Shown here: piece by piece, positions 1-7,446 of the stretch
Layout: each line of letters starts with the position of its first letter
Numbering within the stretch: position 1 is the stretch's first letter
Notes under the pieces: model-generated
What the model saw: only the letters and a program-made list of their open reading frames with translations
What the model was told of the DNA's origin: nothing
Databases searched by the model: none
Position numbers and translations under genes: made by a program
Origin: an uncultured Opitutales bacterium
Lineage (GTDB): Bacteria; Verrucomicrobiota; Verrucomicrobiia; Opitutales; UBA2995
Assembly: GCA_937920335.1 (NCBI GenBank)
Contig: CALGUT010000126.1
Span: 1 to 16,035, forward strand
DNA length: 16,035 nt
Direction: 5' to 3'

Positions 1-16
1 AGTAGGGATCAGGTTC

Positions 17-436
17 ATGCCCGTTGAACGCTTTATCGATACGAATATACTACTTTACGGATACGATCTCAGTGCCGGCAGAAAACGAGAAATTGCATTG
101 AAGTTAGTTGAGGAAGGTTGGACCCGCCCTGGATGTTTGGCAATTAGTGTCCAAGTTCTTCAGGAGTTCTACGTAAACTTCCTGAAATCTGGCCAATCTC
201 ACGAAACGGCCTGCCAAGTAATTGAAGACCTTTCGCAATGGCCGGTTGTAGACAACTCACTGGAACTATTCGGACAGGGTTTAGAGATTTGCAGACATTA
301 TCAAACCTCACTATGGGATGGCATGATACTATCTGCCGCTACGTCCAGTAGAGCAAAGACACTTCTCTCTGAGGATTTAAATCACGGACAAATTTACAGA
401 GGGATCGAAGTGATCAATCCATTCATAAGTGTTTAA
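17..436 (+). CDS. PIN-domain ribonuclease, VapC-like toxin
   Basis: Predicted PIN-fold, metal-dependent RNase of 139 residues, the usual length for a VapC toxin. The four expected acidic positions can be seen: D8 in FIDTNILLY, E50 in LQEFYVN, D101 in SLWDGMI and D120 in LLSEDLNHG. Family knowledge: such proteins cleave RNA and are normally held inactive by a small antitoxin encoded just upstream. That position lies off the left edge; a TAG at bases 3-5 could be the end of the antitoxin gene, but this cannot be tested here. The ATG at 17 starts directly at the conserved first strand, so the start is reasonable. The gene looks intact, unlike the three broken genes that follow it. PIN toxin pairs often sit in accessory, recombining DNA, which fits the setting. 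Confidence 0.85.
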   Translation: MPVERFIDTNILLYGYDLSAGRKREIALKLVEEGWTRPGCLAISVQVLQEFYVNFLKSGQSHETACQVIEDLSQWPVVDNSLELFGQGLEICRHYQTSLWDGMILSAATSSRAKTLLSEDLNHGQIYRGIEVINPFISV

Positions 437-475
437 TTGTTAAGACCCACTGGCTGAAACCTTATAACTAAATCC

Positions 476-604
476 ATGAGCGAAGAGGATCATTTCCAAA
501 AGCAAGATCATCAGTCCTCTGGTCTCGCTGCCTTTTGGGCCGAGCTGAAGCGTCGCAAGGTTGTGCAGGGGAATCCGCGGTTCGATGCGTTGTTGGAGAA
601 TTAG
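476..604 (+). pseudogene. Internally deleted remnant of a TPR/TolB-like protein
   Basis: A 42-codon open frame (ATG at 476, TAG at 602-604). Its residues 20-30 read FWAELKRRKVV, which resembles the cytoplasmic N-terminus (FFAELKRRNVYKVAVAY type) of large TolB-like/adenylate-cyclase-like TPR proteins that continue into a membrane helix. Its last residues, GNPRFDALLEN, resemble the extreme C-terminus of the same proteins, where the last TPR is followed by a (R)DDPRF-x-ALL motif. The natural reading is that several hundred codons between the two ends were deleted in frame, leaving a fused stub. Both matches are from memory of the family, and both are short. The stub could still be translated, but no function is suggested. 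It lies 39 bases after the PIN gene. Confidence 0.55.
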
Positions 605-773
605 CAGTTAAAAACACAATACATGGCACAATCTCTTTACAGATCTATACGTATGAAGATCCTCGATGAAGGGGAAGCTGGCAAGTGAGAGTGAAGTCAT
701 GGTAGGAAAATAACCCCATTCTTGATTGGCTGCAATAGGAGTTGGAAACTGAAATCTACAAAATAAATAACTT

Positions 774-1740
774 ATGGAACGCATAATTTTAGGAGATAGC
801 GGCTTGTCCGTTTCACCCATTTCATTTGGAACCTGGCAATTGAGCCCACGATTCTGGGGAGAACAGTCCAAGGACGATGCCATATCGGCCATGAAGCGGG
901 CTTTTGACAAGGGTATCAACTTTATAGATACGGCCGAGGCCTACGGTGACGGTTACGCCGAGACGGTCGTTGGGGAAACGGTTAAGGACCTGGCTCGCGA
1001 TGAACTAGTTCGCAACCAAGGTGTTTAATCACTTCAAAGCGGACGGCTCCCGCTATCCGGACCTTTCAGCCGAGCATATTGCCGAACGCTGCGAATTGTC
1101 GCTGCAGCGCATGGGGATCGAGACCATCGATCTTTATTTCTTGCACCTCTTTGATCCTTTAACACCGTTTGCAGAAATCGCGGGAGCTCTCGAGAAATTG
1201 AAAGAGCAAGGGAAGATTAAAGCTTTTGGTTTGAGCAATCACTCAGTAGAACAATGCCGTAGCCAACGTCGCTTCGCCTCCTATACCGTTGTTCAGCCGC
1301 CATACAGTTTGATCGATCCTGATGGAGAGGCAGACATGCTTCCCTACTGCCAATCGGAAAACATCGGCGTTATGATCTATTCGCCGATGCATAAGGGGTT
1401 GCTCACCGGCAAATACACCGGCGAGGAGACGCTTACGGACTTCCGCAGCAACCATCCCGACTTTCAGGGTGAGCGCTTCCAGGAGCTGTGTGCCAAGGTT
1501 CAGAGCTTGAGGCCCCTTGCAGACAAATACGATTTGACTATTTACCAGTTAGTCCTAGCCACGACCCTCATGCACCCTGCCATTCAGGTCGCTATCTGCG
1601 GTATCAAGACCCCAAAACAGATTGAGGAAGCCGTGGGTGCAGTCGGTAAGGTCCTTACACGTGAAGATTATTTTGCCGTCCGCAACACCGTAGGCCCCGG
1701 CAGTCCGAAACCCAAGGATGCCAGTGGCACCCGGAAGTAA
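774..1740 (+). pseudogene. Aldo/keto reductase broken by a frameshift
   Basis: NAD(P)H-dependent aldo/keto reductase of about 320 residues, split over two frames. The first frame (774-1028) gives the N-terminal barrel strands, with catalytic D52 and Y57 in NFIDTAEAYGDG. The second (in frame from about 1012 to the stop at 1738-1740) begins ATKVFNHFKADG, supplying the catalytic lysine, then the histidine in DLYFLHLFDP, the GLSNHS strand, SPMHKGLLTGKY and the C-terminal cofactor loop GIKTPKQIEEA. The expected join is RDELV-x-ATKVFNHF, so the break is at 1008-1012 (GTT followed by CGC), best explained by loss of two bases or gain of one. The rest of the gene shows no other damage, so the mutation is recent or a sequencing/assembly error. 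No Shine-Dalgarno sequence precedes the ATG at 774. The natural substrate is not evident. Confidence 0.85.
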
Positions 1741-1746
1741 GGGGAA

Positions 1747-1944
1747 TTGCGAGAAGGCGTTCAAAAGAAGTCAAACTTCAAAAGTAAAGCTATCCCAAGC
1801 CTTCCTAGTCGGCTCTCCGCCCGAGCCTACGGCCGCATCAGCAAGGTTTCTCGCACTATCGCCGACCTCGCCGGAAACGATTCCATCGAACTCAATCACC
1901 TAGTGGAAGCGACCCAATATCGCAGCCTAGATCGGATGGTGTAG
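1747..1944 (+). pseudogene. comM: Orphan C-terminal tail of ComM/YifB (Mg-chelatase-like AAA+ ATPase)
   Basis: The open frame ending at 1944 carries, from about 1810, a close match to the last ~44 residues of ComM/YifB: RLSARAYGRISKVSRTIADL (family form: LSARAYDRILKVARTIADL) followed by an AG-NDSIELNHLVEAxQYRSLDR stretch just before the stop. Full ComM is about 500 residues, with an N-terminal Lon-like domain and an AAA+ core with Walker motifs; none of that is present. The preceding codons (1747-1809) match only weakly or not at all. The fragment begins in the same frame, six bases after the stop of the broken aldo/keto reductase. ComM is a branch-migration helicase used in natural transformation, and this piece cannot do that alone. 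It is a relic of a deletion or insertion boundary; an intact copy may exist elsewhere. Confidence 0.8.
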
Positions 1945-2033
1945 TGAATAAATACTGCAACAAACTACCCATGTGCAACACTGATTTAACCGCGTCGGTT
2001 GTTCCCCATCTGTCTATTATTTGACTTCCGACA

Positions 2034-2114
2034 ATTGACCCCTCTCGAGTGGAGATCCGAACGCTATTATATCCAAAGGGAATGTCTTAATGCATAGTGT
2101 TTGAAAGGGTCAAT
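2034..2114. repeat. 8-bp inverted-repeat pair bounding an 81-bp segment
   Basis: ATTGACCC at 2034-2041 and its exact reverse complement GGGTCAAT at 2107-2114 bracket 81 bases. A few further bases outside the core pair only imperfectly. The segment is too short to code for anything and has no transposase. It could be a small non-autonomous repeat (MITE- or REP-like), the ends of a larger lost element, or chance. The right repeat overlaps the stop of the doubtful minus-strand ORF. Confidence 0.3.
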
Positions 2115-2346
2115 ATCCAGAAGGCTGCACGAGGTACTCCAATCCTATATTGCCCTCGTCGCAGATAGATATGACAATAGATCCATTTTTTAAATACACA
2201 GTTCCAAAGATAGTAGGACTTGGCAATCTTTGCTCAACGACGTAGCCTACGAACATGACTTCGACAACTTCGAAGCACTCGATCATCGCACTGTTTTCTT
2301 TAAGAGGGAGACGTTTGAAAGTTAAAGCCGGAGGCTGTAGTGTCAT
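2110..2346 (-). CDS. Doubtful small hypothetical protein
   Basis: A 78-codon minus-strand frame, not recognised as any family. The second half reads like a folded beta-rich protein: YVVEQRLPSP, then GTVYLKNGSIVISICDEGN, ending EYLVQPSGY. There is no signal peptide or membrane segment. An in-frame TAA lies just upstream, so ATG at 2346 is the first possible start; an AAAGG abuts it, too close for a normal ribosome binding site. It stands alone between plus-strand genes, with its stop inside an inverted repeat. It may be a real small gene, a fragment of a larger one, or a chance ORF. Confidence 0.3.
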   Translation of the reverse strand: MTLQPPALTFKRLPLKENSAMIECFEVVEVMFVGYVVEQRLPSPTIFGTVYLKNGSIVISICDEGNIGLEYLVQPSGY

Positions 2347-2503
2347 CCTTTAGCAGAAAAGCGACGGATAAGGAGATGGACCTAGTTATTGTGTGCTTTA
2401 TTGTGAATCTGCTCTTGATTACAACCAGATTGGGTTACTGCCTTTATAGAATACGGCATTTGTATTGAAGCATCGTTATCATTGATTTTAAATCTGCACC
2501 GTA

Positions 2504-3838
2504 ATGAAATCTTCTCTGGTTATTTTCCTGTGCTTCTTAATTCAATATACTGTTCTTACCGGCGGTGAAACGTCGCAGGATTATTGGACCCAAGAATACC
2601 CTAGAGAGGAAATTGCACCCACGTTTTCTAAGACGGAAGCTGGTGACCTGGTCTTGGCTTCAGTTAAAGCCGGCACGAATGGTCACTGGAAACGAGTATT
2701 TCCGGTCGAAGGTGGACAGAGCTATCAATTCTCAGCGTGGCGCCTGGCCGAAACTATTGACCACGAACGCCGTAGTTGTGTAGTGAGGATCGAATGGTAT
2801 GGGGCGAATGGACAGCTGGTTAAAAGCCCCTATGAAGTGAACCCGGCGTATATGGGGGCAGATACGGATATGGCTCGACCTGATTATCCGCGTGATTGGG
2901 AACGAAAAGAAGATGGATCCGTCCGGGTCAAAGATACTTACCTTGCACCCGCTAAAGCAACGGAAGCCCACGTCCAGCTTCATCTCCGTTGGACTGATGG
3001 TGGAAAGGTTACTTGGAAGGATGTTGCGTTCTTGAAAACGAAGGCTCTGCCACCCCGACTTGTGAAGCTGGCTGCCGTGCATCACAATTTATCGGGTGAG
3101 GGAGCGAATACCATCGAGTCGAACCGACAGAAGCTGGTGCCCTTGATCGAAGAAGCAGCCAGTCAAGTGGCAGACTTGATCGTGTTGGGTGAAATGGTTT
3201 CTTGCAAGGGGGTCACGGGCAACTTCATTGAAGCGGCTGAAACGGTTCCGGGACCGACCACGGATTTTTATGCGGCGATAGCCAAGCAGAATGACTGCTA
3301 CATCGTCATAGGTCTCCCGGAACGGGATGGTCATGAAGTGTTTAACGTATCTGTAATGCTGGGACCGGAAGGGGAGATTGCTGGTAAGTACCGCAAGGTC
3401 ACTCTGCCGCGCGAAGAAATTCAGCAAGGCATCTCACCTGGCTACGAGTATCCGGTTTTCAATACACGATTTGGGAAAGTGGGTATGATGATTTGTTACG
3501 ATGTCTTCTTTCCTGAGGTGGCCCGTGAGCTGGCTACGAATGGTGCCGAAGTCATCGCCTTACCCATCTGGGGAGGAAATCCATTGCTCGCCGCCGCCCG
3601 GTGCGCCGAGAACGGCGTGTTTCTCGTAAGTTCCACCTATAGCAGTCATGATTCGAATTGGATGAAGACGGCCGTTTGGGACCGAGAGGGTAACCGACTC
3701 GCAGAGGCCAATCAATGGGGAACCGTCATAATGGCAGAGGTCGATTTGAATCAACCCACTTATTGGCAGTACCTGGGCGATTTTAAATCACGAATTCAGC
3801 GCGAGTCCCCTATAAGGAAGGCCGAGGAAAACGGTTGA
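2504..3838 (+). CDS. Exported carbon-nitrogen hydrolase (nitrilase superfamily) with N-terminal beta-rich domain
   Basis: Predicted exported amidase of 444 residues. An N-terminal hydrophobic segment (about residues 4-19) looks like a signal peptide. Residues ~25-180 form a separate domain rich in alternating strands (SYQFSAWRL, VVRIEWYGANGQ, AHVQLHLRW), resembling carbohydrate-binding-like beta-sandwiches. Residues ~186-425 are the C-N hydrolase domain, with the full Glu-Lys-Cys triad: E230 in IVLGEM, K298 in GKYRKVTL and C331 in MMICYDVFFPE. Family enzymes hydrolyse non-peptide C-N bonds (amides, N-carbamoyl groups, nitriles) and are mostly cytoplasmic, so export plus an added domain is notable. 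It is the first gene of the plus-strand block, 72-117 bases before a sulfatase. No Shine-Dalgarno is seen. The substrate is unknown; an N-acyl or amide substituent on a glycan is a guess from context. Confidence 0.88.
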   Translation: MKSSLVIFLCFLIQYTVLTGGETSQDYWTQEYPREEIAPTFSKTEAGDLVLASVKAGTNGHWKRVFPVEGGQSYQFSAWRLAETIDHERRSCVVRIEWYGANGQLVKSPYEVNPAYMGADTDMARPDYPRDWERKEDGSVRVKDTYLAPAKATEAHVQLHLRWTDGGKVTWKDVAFLKTKALPPRLVKLAAVHHNLSGEGANTIESNRQKLVPLIEEAASQVADLIVLGEMVSCKGVTGNFIEAAETVPGPTTDFYAAIAKQNDCYIVIGLPERDGHEVFNVSVMLGPEGEIAGKYRKVTLPREEIQQGISPGYEYPVFNTRFGKVGMMICYDVFFPEVARELATNGAEVIALPIWGGNPLLAAARCAENGVFLVSSTYSSHDSNWMKTAVWDREGNRLAEANQWGTVIMAEVDLNQPTYWQYLGDFKSRIQRESPIRKAEENG

Positions 3839-3888
3839 AATACTGTCTGCTTACTTTTTCCCAGGAAAGAAAAAGACGGAAGAATCGA

Positions 3889-3903
3889 CAGCGTTGAACG
3901 CTG
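3889..3903. promoter_or_regulatory. 15-bp palindrome upstream of the first sulfatase, possible operator
   Basis: CAGCGTTGAACGCTG is a perfect 7-base inverted repeat around a single central G. It lies between the hydrolase stop and the sulfatase start, 7 bases before the ATG at 3911 and 52 bases before the likelier ATG at 3956. It is too GC-poor and lacks the T-run expected of a terminator, so a protein-binding site is the better guess. No second copy was noticed in the other intergenic gaps. Confidence 0.25.
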
Positions 3904-3955
3904 AGTTCGTATGTGCCTTGCTATTGAAGGTCTGTTTCACAAACTGAGTTTAACT

Positions 3956-5449
3956 ATGGCGAATCTATTCCGAGGTAAAAAACTACTGTGTGCATCGAGC
4001 TTACTAGCGCTACTGTTTTGCAACATCTCCACGGCAACTGCAACGGTTGAAAATGTGGTGTTCATACTGAGTGATGATCACCGTTTCGACCTGATGGGAT
4101 TTATGGAGGAAGCTCCGGAGTGGCTCGAGACACCGAATCTGGATCGTCTTGCTCGGGAAGGGGCGCACCTCAAGAATGCGTTTGTAACCACCTCGCTGTG
4201 TTCTCCCAGTCGCGCCTCGGTTTTGACGGGTCAGTATATGCATCGCCACCGTGTGGTTGATAATCAAAGAGCTGTGCCGGAGGGAACCATTTTCTTTCCC
4301 AGCTACCTGCAGGATGCCGGAATTCAAACGGCATTTGTGGGTAAGTGGCATATGGGGCACGATGATGATTCCCGACGATCTGGGTTTGACCACTGGGTGA
4401 GTTTTGTCGGGCAGGGTAAATACTTTAACCCGACCTTGAACATTAACGGGGAGCGAAAGGATTTTGAAGGTTACAATGCGGATATCCTTACGGACCAGGC
4501 AGTCGATTGGTTGGAGAGTGAAAAGGACGATGATAAACCGTTCTTTTTGTATCTGGCCTACAAGGCAGTTCACTACCCGTTTCAACCGCCTGAGCGGCAT
4601 GCCGGACGTTACCATGGGAAACCGATTCCTTATCCTGAGACGATGGCGAACACAGAGCGGAATTACCGGACGGCTCCGCGTTGGGTCCGCGAACGACGAT
4701 TCTCTATTCACGGTATCGATCATATGGAGACAGGTGCTTTCGATAATGACCCAGTTCCTGACTTCGATGACCTTTATTGGGATTTCTGTGAAGCGGTCCA
4801 TGGTTTGGATGAAAACGTGGGGCGAGTGCTCGATTATTTGGATGAAGCCGGTTTAGCGGAGAACACCTTAGTCATGTATATGGGGGACAATGGATTCCAC
4901 CTCGGGGAGCACGGTTTCTATGATAAGCGCGATGCGTATGAACCTTCTATCCGGGTGCCCCTGTTGGCCCGCGCTCCCGGGTTGATCGAGGCGGGGAGTG
5001 TGGTGACCCCGATGGTGCAGAATATTGATATTGCTTCGACGATCATGGAAGCGATGGGCGTATCCATTCCGGACGGTCAGAGTAGAGCCAGACGGATGGA
5101 TGGGATGAGCTTTCTTCCATTATTGAAAGGTGAAAAGCCTGAATGGCGGGATCATATTCTCTATGAATATCATTGGGAATGGAACTTCCCTGCTACTCCA
5201 ACGTTGTTTGCGATTCGCACCGATCGTTATAAATACGTGTATCATCACGGGGTTTGGGATATCGATGCATTTTATGACCTGGAAACGGATCCCATCGAGC
5301 GACATAACTTGATTCAGGTGCCTGCTTATCAGGCTCAAATCAAATCACTTAGAGATCAGTTGTTTGCGGAATTGGATGCCTCGGGTGCACTCGAGGTTCC
5401 TTACAGACGTCCTGCCGGCGAGCGATTGGATCAGAGGAAGTTAGACTGA
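3956..5449 (+). CDS. Exported S1 sulfatase, N-acetylglucosamine-6-sulfatase-like
   Basis: Formylglycine-dependent sulfatase of 497 residues. The frame also opens at an ATG at 3911, but the ATG at 3956 is preferred because it starts a good signal peptide (MANLFRGKK, then LLCASSLLALLFC, then STATA). Metal-binding aspartates lie in FILSDDHRFD; the FGly motif is CSPSR, with C82 as the residue to be oxidised; the active-site Lys and His are in VGKWHMG; further ligands are in VHYPF and MGDNGFHLGEHG. The C-terminal part (FPATPTLFAIRTDRYKYVYH, then WDIDAFYDLETDP) is the pattern seen in proteins annotated as N-acetylglucosamine-6-sulfatase or heparan-type sulfatases. The sulfate position and sugar are not determinable here. 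It is a complete, intact gene that needs a formylglycine-generating enzyme or anSME from elsewhere. It lies 50 bases before the next sulfatase. Confidence 0.9.
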   Translation: MANLFRGKKLLCASSLLALLFCNISTATATVENVVFILSDDHRFDLMGFMEEAPEWLETPNLDRLAREGAHLKNAFVTTSLCSPSRASVLTGQYMHRHRVVDNQRAVPEGTIFFPSYLQDAGIQTAFVGKWHMGHDDDSRRSGFDHWVSFVGQGKYFNPTLNINGERKDFEGYNADILTDQAVDWLESEKDDDKPFFLYLAYKAVHYPFQPPERHAGRYHGKPIPYPETMANTERNYRTAPRWVRERRFSIHGIDHMETGAFDNDPVPDFDDLYWDFCEAVHGLDENVGRVLDYLDEAGLAENTLVMYMGDNGFHLGEHGFYDKRDAYEPSIRVPLLARAPGLIEAGSVVTPMVQNIDIASTIMEAMGVSIPDGQSRARRMDGMSFLPLLKGEKPEWRDHILYEYHWEWNFPATPTLFAIRTDRYKYVYHHGVWDIDAFYDLETDPIERHNLIQVPAYQAQIKSLRDQLFAELDASGALEVPYRRPAGERLDQRKLD

Positions 5450-5499
5450 GTTGTGAGTTCTCTTTTATTGCGTTCTTCAATGCTGTATCTTATCCAAGA

Positions 5500-6915
5500 A
5501 TGATCATGCGATTCATCCTGCTCCTTCTTGGCTTTCTGTTATACGTATCATCCAGTAGTTCAGCTAAGCAGCCGAACATCGTTTTATTTTTAGCAGATGA
5601 TTTGGGCTGGACGGGCCTGAGTTCTTTCGGGAGTGATTTTTATGAAACACCGAATCTGGATAGGCTGGCGGGGAAGGGCGTAAAGTTTACCAATGCCTAT
5701 TCGGCCTGCACCGTCTGCTCTCCGACGCGTGCAAGTTTGATGACGGGCATGTATCCGGCTCGGTTGCGATTGACGGACTTTATTGCCGGGCAGAATCGCC
5801 CCTATGCAAAGATGATAATTCCGGAATGGGTGAAGGGGCTGGATAAAGATCACACCACGATCGCAGAGGCGCTTAAAGCCGGTGGCTACCGAACCATTCA
5901 CATCGGCAAGTGGCATCTGGATTTTCCGGATGAGGAAAATCAGGGTCCAGCCGCGCATGGATTTGATGTATCACACGATAAACCAGTGGGTACACGCGGT
6001 TATATTATTAGGGACGAAACCGTGAAGCAACTGGGACTGAAAAGTAACTACGTCACCGACTACCTGACAGATAAAGCCATTGATGAAATCGAAGCGACGG
6101 ATGACAAACCCTTCTTTCTGTATTTCGCCTATCATGTTCCCCACACACCGATTGAAGGCCGCGACGACCTCGTCGACTATTTTGAAGGCAAGCGGGATAA
6201 CGCCTTGGTTCACAAAAATCCAAGCTACGCAGCCATGGTGAAGAGCTTGGACATGAGTGTCGGCAGAGTATTGGAGAGCTTGGAAAAAGAAGAGAACCTT
6301 GAAAATACCTTGGTCGTTTTTATCTCAGATAACGGGGGTCTGACCCAACGGTATGGAAAGCACGATGAGTTTACAGAGAACCTTCCGCTTCGTCGTGGTA
6401 AAGGGTCTGCCTATGAGGGGGGCGTAAGAGTTCCGGCGATTGTTTACTGGCGAGGTGTGACGCCGGTGGGTGAAGTTTCAGACACGCCGATAATGACGAT
6501 CGATTTCTATCCGACCTTTCTCGATGCGGCAGGAATTTCTGGAGACAGTTCTCACAACAAAGCTATCGATGGTGTGAGTATTTTTCCTGTATTGGAAAGC
6601 CCAACTGAGGAAATTGATCGAGATCTCTACTGGCATTATCCGCATTACCATGCCGGCGGCGATGGCCCTTACAGTGCCGTTCGTTCGGAAGATTGGCGTC
6701 TGGTAGAATTTCACGAAGATGGTGCTCTTGAACTCTACAACCTGAAGCACAATATCAGCGAGTCGGTGAATTTAATCGCACGTTATCCGGAAAAGCTGTC
6801 GGAATTAAAACGTAAACTGGATTTATGGCGTCAGTCGATCGCCGCACAAATGCCAGTTCCAAATCTGAAGTTTGATCCTGATCGACAAAACGAAGTGGTG
6901 AGAATCAACCGTTAG
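5500..6915 (+). CDS. Exported S1 sulfatase, arylsulfatase A-like
   Basis: Sulfatase of 471 residues with a signal peptide (MIMRFILLLLGFLLYVSSSSSA, likely cut before KQPN). A second ATG six bases downstream (5506) is equally possible. Active-site elements are all present: D33/D34 in FLADDLGWTG, CSPTR with C73 as the formylglycine precursor, IGKWHLDF, YHVPHTPIEG, FISDNGG and the lysine in RRGKGSAYEGGVRVP. The C-terminal section with HYPHYHAGG and ELYNLKHNISE is typical of the broad bacterial arylsulfatase group, which includes enzymes acting on algal galactans, fucans and host glycans. It differs clearly from the upstream sulfatase, so the two are not a recent tandem duplication and probably attack different sulfate positions. 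The start lacks a Shine-Dalgarno. A 111-base gap follows. Confidence 0.9.
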   Translation: MIMRFILLLLGFLLYVSSSSSAKQPNIVLFLADDLGWTGLSSFGSDFYETPNLDRLAGKGVKFTNAYSACTVCSPTRASLMTGMYPARLRLTDFIAGQNRPYAKMIIPEWVKGLDKDHTTIAEALKAGGYRTIHIGKWHLDFPDEENQGPAAHGFDVSHDKPVGTRGYIIRDETVKQLGLKSNYVTDYLTDKAIDEIEATDDKPFFLYFAYHVPHTPIEGRDDLVDYFEGKRDNALVHKNPSYAAMVKSLDMSVGRVLESLEKEENLENTLVVFISDNGGLTQRYGKHDEFTENLPLRRGKGSAYEGGVRVPAIVYWRGVTPVGEVSDTPIMTIDFYPTFLDAAGISGDSSHNKAIDGVSIFPVLESPTEEIDRDLYWHYPHYHAGGDGPYSAVRSEDWRLVEFHEDGALELYNLKHNISESVNLIARYPEKLSELKRKLDLWRQSIAAQMPVPNLKFDPDRQNEVVRINR

Positions 6916-7026
6916 ACTAAGCTGTTAGGTATTGTCGTCGTGAAAATTGGTGATGATGGTAATGTTCAGCTGGCCGTCCGAAAGCAAGTCTTCTTAGGTC
7001 TTTTCAAATAGCCATGCGAGAACGCC

Positions 7027-7422
7027 ATGACAATGACAATAAATACAGAACGACGATTTAGACACTCTGCCGATGCAGTTTTCGAAGCGTGGGTTGCCGA
7101 GGAAACGCTTGTGGCACCGGTGACCAAGATCGAGAAGGATGTTCGGGTGGGCGGACAGTACAAGCTCTTCGTAGAGATGGAGAACTTTACAGCGATCATG
7201 ACGGCTGAGTATCTCAAAATCGAACCGGGACGTAAGCTGCGTTACAGTTGGGAGTGGAATGACGATGGCGAAGAGACCACTGTGGAAGTCGATTTCATTC
7301 CCGAAGCAGAGGGGTGTGTGGTTCGGGTGACGCAAGGCGCATTTGAAAAGCAGGAGAGTCTCGATCGACATGCCTTCGGATGGGAAAACTACTTTGATGG
7401 TTTAGAGAGGCAGCTGAATTGA
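7027..7422 (+). CDS. SRPBCC/AHSA1-family small protein
   Basis: A 131-residue cytoplasmic protein of the START/SRPBCC fold, AHSA1 (Hsp90 ATPase activator-like) subgroup. Visible landmarks: the N-terminal strand TINTERRFRHSADAVFEAWV, the DVRVGGQYKLFVE strand, the EYLKIEPGRKLRYSWEW strand, and the C-terminal helix HAFGWENYFDGLERQL that closes the cavity. The length is complete for the family. Members bind hydrophobic ligands or act as stress or accessory proteins; most bacterial ones have no assigned role, and they often pair with an ArsR-type regulator, which is absent here. It is the only clearly soluble cytoplasmic gene between exported ones, and is followed after 24 bases by the membrane-anchored unknown protein. 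A link to sulfatase function is not evident. Confidence 0.85.
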   Translation: MTMTINTERRFRHSADAVFEAWVAEETLVAPVTKIEKDVRVGGQYKLFVEMENFTAIMTAEYLKIEPGRKLRYSWEWNDDGEETTVEVDFIPEAEGCVVRVTQGAFEKQESLDRHAFGWENYFDGLERQLN

Positions 7423-7446
7423 TAGATCCGCATAATCAGATTCTAT

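Larger units (their letters stand above)
1945..2503. other. Mostly non-coding stretch before the hydrolase/sulfatase block
   Basis: About 560 bases with no convincing conserved gene. It contains a pair of 8-base inverted repeats (2034-2041 and 2107-2114) and a doubtful 78-codon minus-strand ORF (2110-2346), both listed separately. No tRNA-like or other structured RNA was recognised. The promoter of the downstream plus-strand block presumably lies near 2350-2500, but no strong -35/-10 pair stands out. Confidence 0.6.

Noticed and set aside
2465..2493. TTGAAG, a 17-base spacer and TTAAAT upstream of the amidase gene, resembling a sigma-70 promoter.
   Set aside because: Both hexamers match the consensus at only four of six positions, and the -10 would lie about ten bases from the ATG, leaving almost no leader.
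3911..3955. Upstream ATG adding 15 residues to the first sulfatase.
   Set aside because: It would place a non-hydrophobic stretch before a good signal peptide; the ATG at 3956 gives a normal exported precursor.
4010..4801. Long 263-codon minus-strand open frame inside the first sulfatase.
   Set aside because: It is fully contained in a clear sulfatase gene, has no recognisable protein features and is a reading-frame shadow.
6916..7011. After the second sulfatase stop, the same frame stays open for 31 codons and includes a GTG-initiated 24-codon peptide.
   Set aside because: An open run of this length is expected by chance often enough, no family was recognised, and no ribosome binding site supports it.
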